Under the pieces are notes generated by a model. The model was not told the DNA's origin and searched no databases. It saw nothing but the letters and a program-made list of their open reading frames with translations. Both the position numbers and the translations under genes were made by a program. Shown here piece after piece: positions 57,062 to 64,000 of a stretch of DNA of 64,000 nt (the first letter of the stretch is position 1; the number at the start of each line of letters is the position of its first letter). Source of the DNA: Calendula officinalis (Eukaryota; Streptophyta; Magnoliopsida; Asterales; Asteraceae). The stretch lies in NCBI GenBank assembly GCA_963853835.1, contig OY970824.1:70132372-70196371 (forward strand), written 5' to 3'.

Positions 57062-57759
57062 ATTATGTTCGAGGGCGGTACTAGCAAATTAAAAAAGGTG
57101 GGTAAAATTTTAGAGTGGAAGTCACGTTCTTGAATGAGGTTTTTAAGGTTAAATCGTAAACAAAATCAAATAAATTTTAGTTGGAAGAAAATCCAATTAT
57201 AAACTAAATCAGTCAAAATCAAAATTCACGTATTGGTTAATTCAAGAATAAAAATTCTAAAATTTAGCAAAATAAAAAATAGAGTATAATTTTTTATAGT
57301 GATAGATTTCGTACACAAAGTTTGTATTCTTAATCCATATTCGTATTAAATAACACCGTCATAACTTGAAAGTGTTCATATATACATGATGTGGTATAAT
57401 ATGTTACTAGTTAAAATACATTTGTAAGCAAACATAACATTTTTAAACTAAGAAAAATAGCAAAAAAATGAGTCAAAAGAAAAAAAAAATTAATGGTAAA
57501 TAGTGGAAAAGAAACATTAAAACAAAAAAAAGGAAAAAATAGATTTAAAGAAATATGCATATGGAAAGGACTTAAAAAACATGAGTTAACCATTAAGTTA
57601 ATACACAACATGGATTAGTTTCGCTCATATATTATATATATTTGGATGAGCAAAAACCAAAAATAAACTAACCCATAAAAAATTTATACTAATTGGAAAA
57701 AGTTTGGGGTGGGCAGATGCCCACCTTATCCACCCCCAAGAACCGCCTTTGATTATGTT
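57062..57759. mobile_element. hAT nonautonomous element (682 bp)
   Basis: Element 57070-57751 starts cgagggcggtactag and ends agaaccgcctttg, related to the CAGAGGCGG type. The exact octamer attatgtt lies on both sides (57062-57069, 57752-57759). The right end contains gtgggcagatgcccacc. No protein. Confidence 0.82.
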
Positions 57760-59130
57760 TGATGGTTGAAGCAAATTTTATTCATGTTGAAAGTTATAAT
57801 TGCTTCTTGATAATAATTTAACTACACTAATTTGGATTTGTTTTCCAAAAAAGTGAAATTTTCAGACGTCACATGTTTAATTTCTTATGAGCTACAAAAA
57901 AAATACCCTTGTAGTTATAGAGGTTTATCCACACCAATTACGGGCTACCACAAAGCGGATATTCATCATATGGTTAATTATTCGCAAAACGAGTCAAAAT
58001 TCAGGATAAAAAAAAAAGAGTTAACTATACTAATAAGTAATAAGTAGATTATTTAGGTGCAATATATGGATATATCCTCTTTTGTTGGCTACTCATACAA
58101 TAGATGTTGCAATATTAGCTTAAGGTACTTGGTTAACAGCTATAAATAATGTTCGACATAAGATATTTTCCTAGCCTGCCTAAATCCATAACATAAGTTG
58201 AAGTGTGGCATAACTATCAAACACCAATAGTTATGGGGCAAAATTGGAAAGAAGCGAACTACTAAATAATTAGCTCAACAAGTGACGAAATCTTGTTTCA
58301 ACCGTTAATTCATTTCTGATAATTTCTAAGGAAAATTATGGAACTGTTTTGGTTGCACTTGTGCAGACAAGCACAAAGAAAAGGGCACGTGTATATAAAT
58401 TTATAAATAGGAAATTTTTTACTCGTAATCAGTCTCCAGATATAAGAGTTTGACACTTTGGGGTCTAAAATGTCCAACGTGGCATTTGTTTGGTTTAGGT
58501 TTTCTATTCATTGTAGTAGCAATTTCATCATGTTAATTTTTTTTTTTAATTTGGTAAAAAGTTGCAATAACTTTTTTATAGGACTAAGTGCCTAGAAATG
58601 TATCCAACTTGTTACGATATGCTATCTTGTTTATTCATCTTTTTGTTTTTCTCTACAAAATATGATTTGTGTTAAATTTATGTTAAAAAAACATTTTTGT
58701 ATTTTAACATAATTTTAAAAAACAAAATTTAACATACGTAATACATTTAGCGTTAAGCCATTGACGCCACCACTAGTGTGGTTTGACGAGCTTTTGTGCT
58801 GCTAAATAACTTTTGGCGTGACTTTAAGTTATTGTGCATATCCGGTTAACCCCTAGCCGGTAATACTTAATATTTCTGCTAAATTAAGTTAATATATATG
58901 TGGCATTATGAGTGAGATTAATTAGTCACATGTATATATCCACCTTATTATTTAGTTTCATTTTGTTTAATTGTTTTATAACTTCTGGACAAGTCCTAAC
59001 TAACTACGTATTTTGTTAGCATTAGTTCATGTGTGTATATATATAGGTCTCATTCATTTTGAATGTTCGTTTTACAAATATTTTCTCATTAATGGAGTCT
59101 GAGTTTTTTTATTCATCAATTCATTGAATC
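57760..59130. other. AT-rich intergenic stretch
   Basis: Only short random frames; no terminal repeats recognised. Confidence 0.45.
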
Positions 59131-59343
59131 TCAATTGATTTCAAATAGCATCACCGATATCTTTAGGGACATCCAAAATAACAATTTTTGTCGCTGATTA
59201 TAACCCATGATGCTCTTGATCACCGGAAATATACTTCCGTACATACACCCAATACCGGAACAAGATTGAACCCACATAGATACCACACATCCTAGCCATC
59301 TATTGTTCACAAAAGTCTTTGCTTTTTCTGGAATTCCGGTCAT
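59131..59343 (-). pseudogene. Nodulin-like / NFD4-type MFS protein, 5' fragment
   Basis: From the ATG at 59343 the frame reads KAKTFVNNRWLGCVVSMWVQ, then GCMYGSIFPVIKSIMGYNQR, which matches the start of the plant Nodulin-like domain (first membrane helix and the SxxIKxxxGYxQ box). After NQRQKLL the frame goes out of register: the adjacent frame would read LDVPKDIGDAI and then stop, where the family normally continues. Only about 60 of some 550 residues remain. A GA-rich leader-like stretch (59515-59575) lies upstream. This is a truncated copy rather than a working gene. Confidence 0.6.
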
Positions 59344-59872
59344 TTTTGCAAGTTTAATTCCAAAAAGATGATCAAGATTTCATGAAAAAGACCAGAGCTT
59401 TAATGGGTTTTAACGATTGTCTGATTTGGGTGTGAAAGGTTTCTGATTTGCAAGTTTAATTTCAAAAAGATGATCAAGGTGCCGTGAGATTCGAAAGGGT
59501 GGTGTCGATGAGGGGATAGAGAGGAGATGGGAGAGAAAGAGAGAGATCAGAGATAGTAAAGAGAGAGAGATGATGGGCAATATCACCTCGTCACCAATGG
59601 CACGGTCTCATCGTGCAACTCGTCGGTAGCCACTGTATCGGTATGGTGACGAGTTTAAGAACTCGTCGAAGAGTTCTATGAGGGGGTTGGGGGGAGTTGA
59701 GTTTTTTTAATATTTTTCTTAAGTGTGGATGAGTCAGTGATGAGTTATAGTTTGTACGACTTTGTCAGTAACTCGTCGGTAGGAAGGTGGTGATGTGGCG
59801 CTAATGACGAGTTAGTAAACGCATCACAGTTAGGAGAGATCTTAATGCACGGGTACACGTCTTAATATTGAA
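59344..59872. other. Upstream flank of the nodulin-like fragment
   Basis: A ~100-bp direct duplication is visible: tgcaagtttaattccaaaaa at 59347 recurs with one change at 59451. The remaining sequence contains repeated aactcgtcggta words (59617, 59769) but no gene. Confidence 0.5.
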
Positions 59873-60568
59873 GGTACAAGTAGGGATGACAATGATCATC
59901 CGATCCGATGATCATCCGCCCGATCCGATCCATCAGTGGTGGATATGGATGAAGTTAAATGGGTGAATATCGGATGTGGAGCGGATATAGATGTTTATTG
60001 GAGTGGATATGGATGATGATTTTCAATCCATAGATGAATCCACTTAACCCGAAATAAACTTTTTTTATATTACAATTTCACATAGTTAATAATATATGTC
60101 TACACATCTTTGATTCAATAAAATTTATACATAACATAACATTGAAAATAACTAAAGCTGTAAACATTACAAATCATACTCTAGGCTTTTATATATATTA
60201 AGTTACGTTTTTGTTTGTATCTATCAGTATTTGGGGATTAGTTACAAACTATGTTCAATGCCTCGATGCATCGAATGTATATTCGTAATTATGTTTTCGT
60301 TTGTATATTCTTTTTGGAAGAAACTATGAACATATTCAACTAAAATTGTAAATTTATTTATAAAATTATCGTACTTTCTTAAGAAAATAATTTTTTTTGA
60401 CATCCAACGGATACCCATTTACCCGCTATAATTCGATGGATATGGATATGAATATGGATAGATGAAATGATTTTAAATGGATATGGATGACGTAAATTTA
60501 AATGGATATAGATGTGGACATCGCATCATCCGGTCCACATCCGATCAATTGCCATCCCTAGGTACAAG
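59873..60568. mobile_element. hAT nonautonomous element (680 bp)
   Basis: Element 59881-60560 starts tagggatgacaatg and ends caattgccatcccta. The exact octamer ggtacaag flanks it (59873-59880, 60561-60568). Subterminal ggatatggatg and gatccgatgatcatccg words repeat in both halves. Confidence 0.92.
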
Positions 60569-60640
60569 TCTTTTCCCTACTAAATAAAAGGAGTAAAGTA
60601 CATAGATGAAAAGACAAATATACCCCATGTGCTTTACAAA

Positions 60641-60870
60641 TTACATGATTAATGAAGGCGTAGCCCAGTTGGTAAGACATGAAAGCGACTTGTAACATAT
60701 CAGATAGGTCCTGGGTTCAAGACCCGCCCCTCTCCATTTCCAACCGCTGGGTGAGTCAAAATATGCCCCCTCATCGAGTACCTTTGGAGACTGGGTTCGA
60801 TGGGGCCGGCCAGAATTGCCGGTTTCAACCTTTTTGTAACATATAATGACAGTTTTGAAATGAAGGACCA
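60641..60870 (+). mobile_element. tRNA-derived SINE
   Basis: The head gaaggcgtagcccagttggtaag (first 20 bases gaaggcgtagcccagttggt) has an A box, and a B-box-like gggttcaagacc lies at 60714-60725. The body has tttggagactgggttcgatg, and the 3' end is ccggtttcaacctttttgt. The layout matches Au-like plant SINEs that end in a short T run. The flanks acatgattaatga and acatataatga are a possible imperfect TSD. Confidence 0.65.
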
Positions 60871-61221
60871 TGTATATAACTATTTAAGATGTGTTTGGAG
60901 AGAAATGAAGTTAAAGAAATGAAAATTATTTTATTTTCATTGTTTTGTTAGATGCGAGAAATAATACAGAGAAATGCCTTTTCTCAGATAAATCCCATTA
61001 CACATAACCCATTTCTTTATCTTTTGACGAGAATTCAATTTTTCTCCTTTTTGCTTACAAAATCAATGATTCGGAGAAATCAGATTCTCAGGCTCTCAGC
61101 ATTTTGGCTTTGTATTGCTTCCAAAGAGGTATTACGTACAAATTTGTGATGCTAGTATTATCGTAAACAAAGTATTCGTTTTAGTTATTTATTTAATTTA
61201 TTGCTAACTGGTGTATTTGTT
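60871..61221. other. Non-coding spacer
   Basis: Nothing recognised. Confidence 0.4.
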
Positions 61222-61435
61222 TTAATTATTGGGTTTTGATAATGACAACCCTTAAGGCTGTCACTAACAATGGATAAAGATTGAGCAATTTGAATTTTGA
61301 TTGGTGGAGGAGATTGAATATTGCTAGAACGAAAGAAGACAATTTGAATAATGAAGTTTAAAGGGGATAAATTGTAAATATTATCCATTGTTAGTGACAA
61401 CCCTAAGCGCTGTCATTATCAAAACCTTAATTATT
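61222..61435. mobile_element. 196-bp MITE with 9-bp TSD
   Basis: Element 61231-61426 starts gggttttgataatgacaacc and ends tgtcattatcaaaacc, with TIRs of about 35 bp that include ttaaggctgtcactaac. The exact duplication ttaattatt lies on both sides (61222-61230, 61427-61435). Its ends are homologous to the 156-bp family. Confidence 0.9.
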
Positions 61436-61519
61436 TATTTAATATATTTATCTATTTTGGTAACTAAAAAATAAAATGATGATATTAGCGTAAATAAAAA
61501 AGTTATTTTTTGAGAAATT

Positions 61520-62303
61520 AACTTGAATCGGATGCCTTCTAAAGTTAATCTGACGCGGAGAGGGATTTCGTTTGATAATTTAATCAAACTTAAAATGTGT
61601 TATGTGTGGAGATGGTGTGGAAGATGTTGATCACATATTCTGGTCGTGTGATATTATTAAACAGGTTTGGCAGAGTATTGGAAATTGGTTACAAGTATTG
61701 GAGCTTCTCAACAGAGTCCAACGTGTTATGCATAACAATGTTATGAAACTTAGATCCACAAATGTTGTTTTAACGAATTATTTTTGCAATTCAAAAAGGT
61801 ATAGCGGCGCGGCTTGTTGCCCATTTACCTTCTTTCTCTATGTAAAAAATGATCTTTATCTAATTTATATCACCAATTAATGTACTAAATGCTGAAAACT
61901 TGGATGATTTGTTGGCAAATTTAGATGCTAGCCCGATGTGTAGAAAGGCGAAATTGATAAGTGAAGCGGTGATTTTAAATTTAGATGCTAGCCCAATGTA
62001 TAGAAAGGCGAAATTGATAAGTGAAGCGGTGATTTTTACAACTCCCTGGATTATTTGGCGGCATAGAAATGATATTACTTTTAAATTTTAATGATCGAGA
62101 AGCCCGGAGAAATTTGATTACATATGCTATTAAAGAGGTCGCTTATCTTTAGATTTGTAATCGTAAAGCTAAGTATAGAGTTAGTTGGGCCGAATGACTT
62201 ATTTTACCATGTAATTACTTAACTGAACTGTTTTTTTTTCTTTCTAGCATCTTGCAAGTTTTTTAAGTTTAATTAAAAAGTCGTTTCCAAAAAAAAAAAA
62301 AAA
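61520..62303 (+). mobile_element. 5'-truncated LINE 3' end (zf-RVT domain and poly(A))
   Basis: The plus strand encodes NRMPSKVNLTRRGI, then after a one-base shift CVMCGDGVEDVDHIFWSC, the zf-RVT cluster found at the C-terminus of the L1 ORF2s above. Several stops follow; AVIFTTPWIIWRHRNDITF is the usual domain end. A 15-base poly(A) at 62289-62303 closes the element. The RT and everything upstream are missing. TSD not determined. Confidence 0.8.
61918..62037 (+). repeat. 60-bp tandem duplication inside the LINE fragment
   Basis: Two adjacent copies of aatttagatgctagcccgat and the following 40 bases (two or three differences) add 20 in-frame codons (NLDASPM.RKAKLISEAVI). Confidence 0.95.
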
Positions 62304-63589
62304 TTATTTTTCTGAATTTCATTACCATATACGTGAATTGATTTATCTGCTAATAACTCATCTTAATTCTCTGAGTTTACTCAACAATGAAATCAATTTC
62401 ATTTATAAGCTTATTTCCTTTTTCATCTTATTTCATTTTTTAACATTTTATTTATCTGTTCCATTCCAAATTTTTGAATTTTATCTCTACAAAACGCACC
62501 CTTAATCCTTCAATAAATTCACCCTTAGAGCCTTGGGTACAATCACGAGACCCCCCTCGCCATATCCATTTCGCATAGGTGGCACCCCAAGCCGGCTTGA
62601 CCCCCCCTCGCCACCACACCGCCCGTTGGGTGAGTGAGGGGGTTCGCCGAACGTTTGGCGAGGCCGGCGAAGAGAGAGAGAGAGTGTTTTTGGAGTGTTT
62701 TTATTGGGTAAGAGGTATTTTAGTGGGTCCCAAAAAAATATTTTCGGTTAAGTTATGATAGATGGAGTATTTAGGGTTTAGAATGTGAAATGTGAAATGG
62801 TGATTTGACGCATATGTGGCACAAGCCAAATGGCTTAAGCCACCATACCTTACTCTCTTTGTCCTTCAATAAATCCCGTTCAAATTTTTAAATTTTATCT
62901 CTACAAAACGCACCCTTAATCCTTCAATAAATTCACCCTTAGTCCTTCAATAAATCTAGTTGAGTCACTTTCAAGGGTTGGTGGGGAGGTTGGTGAAAAG
63001 GGTACAATGGTCCTTTTAGCTTACCAACCATTTCTATTGCTACTTTTTGGCTCAACAAGTTGGTTATTTATTAACTTCAAAGTCGATATTTGCTCCCATC
63101 GGTTATACATTTCACAATTGACATTTCCAACTGTGCCACTCAACCACTCTCTGTAGTCTATCACATCATTCCCTATTTAACCATAACTTAAAACAAAAGA
63201 CTAACATGCAAAATAAATTATTCAATTACATTAATTCATCATTGTGACTCTTAATTTCTACGATACAAATTTCTACTTATAAAAGTTATGTTTTCCACTG
63301 ACGAGCCAAAACCGATAAACTTGAATGATACAATTGTGGTACAAAAACATTTCCAATTAGGTAGGGCAACAGATTGGGTGTGGAGAGGGTGTAGCTATAT
63401 CCTATTTAAATACTAGTACCTTTGATCTTTTCTCCATCTAAATCAATATCTATATCTATTTAACTTTTATTCATTAATTCATGTTTATATCAATTGGAAA
63501 AATGAGTAAATGAATATCTATTGGATATCGATAGCGTGAACATGTGACGATTTAGTGCGGTTTTAACTCTAGTCAAACCCCGAACAAAC
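62304..63589. other. Intergenic stretch with direct repeats and a GC-rich patch
   Basis: A ~62-bp direct repeat (ttttatctctacaaaacgca, ccttcaataaattcaccctt) occurs at 62474-62533 and 62888-62947. Between the copies is a GC-rich patch (62555-62680) with cccccctcgcca and cgccgaacgtttggcgagg, followed by (ga)n at 62672-62684. This may be an insertion with long flanking repeats, but no terminal inverted repeats were found. The rest is AT-rich. Confidence 0.45.
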
Positions 63590-64000
63590 TGTAGGAGCTA
63601 ATACCAATTTTCATTAATAAAATACAATACAATTGGGAAATTGACGAAAACAAATACAAGATTGAAATAAGAATATGTAGAAACAAAGAAGAAACAAGTT
63701 TTGGTTGAGTCTCGTGAAATTCACGATCCCCTTAAAATAGATTCGTCGTCTATCTCCCAGGGTAAAACAACCGAGTAGTTTTACACTACCGAATATAATC
63801 CAAGCCAAAACACTTATCGAAAGTTCTTGTGTTTAAGGATCACTAAACTTGGAGAGAGCAAATGTGTGATACTTGTAAGTGAATGTATGGAAGTATGAGA
63901 ATGTGTGTTGGTCTGTTTTCCAATGAACCACACATCTTCTATTTATAATAGAATTTGGTCCAAAGGTTTAATGACATTCTTAATGCCATTATGACCATTA
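63590..64000 (-). mobile_element. LTR-like sequence running off the window edge
   Basis: On the minus strand the end reads ...attagctcctaca, i.e. a possible LTR 3' CA boundary at 63590. Upstream on that strand there is a TATA-like ctattataaatagaag (63938-63953), a T/C-rich leader, and a Val/Leu-free non-coding body, the layout of U3-R-U5. The other end and any TSD lie outside the window, so it could be a solo LTR or part of a complete element. Confidence 0.4.

Noticed and set aside
57411..57611. Phe-rich 66-codon frame
   Set aside because: Arises from A/T-rich sequence inside the hAT element 57070-57751.
63614..63808. 64-codon frame at the right edge
   Set aside because: Falls in LTR-like sequence; no motif.

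Overview
The window is plant nuclear DNA. It is AT-rich, its two clear host genes have plant-specific architecture, and almost everything else is plant transposable elements. The LINE, LTR and MITE mix would fit a eudicot, perhaps an asterid, but the sequence alone does not fix the taxon.

Host genes: (1) 40315-41661 (-), an intronless type II membrane UDP-glucuronate 4-epimerase (GAE family), which makes UDP-galacturonate for pectin in the Golgi; (2) 54294-56165 (-), a four-exon cytosolic-type serine hydroxymethyltransferase of 471 residues; (3) 59131-59343 (-), a short broken 5' fragment of a nodulin-like/NFD4-type membrane protein; (4) 45180-47030, an eroded triplicated leader block in which one copy still encodes a signal-peptide-like start. 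GAE and SHMT are unrelated in pathway and about 12.6 kb apart.

Left part (1-15 kb): a dead Ty1-copia fragment, several nonautonomous DNA elements (hAT, long-TIR and Stowaway types), an almost complete L1-type LINE (4303-10046, minus strand, 13-bp target duplication, ORF1 and ORF2 each broken by one homopolymer frameshift), further hAT-like remnants and a solo LTR (14278-14761).

Middle (15-35 kb): a nested stack. A second L1 LINE (minus) was split by an 11.35-kb Ty3-gypsy-type element (17020-28371, two 3,059-bp LTRs, TSD tatcc) and at its 5' end by a 6.25-kb Ty1-copia element (28783-35036, two 753-bp LTRs, TSD tttag). The copia polyprotein is open except for one in-frame stop in the protease. 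The gypsy element has almost no coding capacity and carries an extra tandem partial LTR and two primer-binding sites.

Right part (35-64 kb): many short elements defined by terminal repeats and target duplications (a family with 9-bp TSDs in at least five copies, hAT MITEs, a 1.08-kb CACTA, Stowaway, SINEs, Helitron-like ends). The most unusual object is a 1.24-kb element at 51033-52275 with about 75-bp inverted ends, two GGC-rich blocks, and a core of ~196-bp tandem units packed with more than 20 copies of the acatgtg core of a palindrome. The window ends inside an LTR-like sequence.
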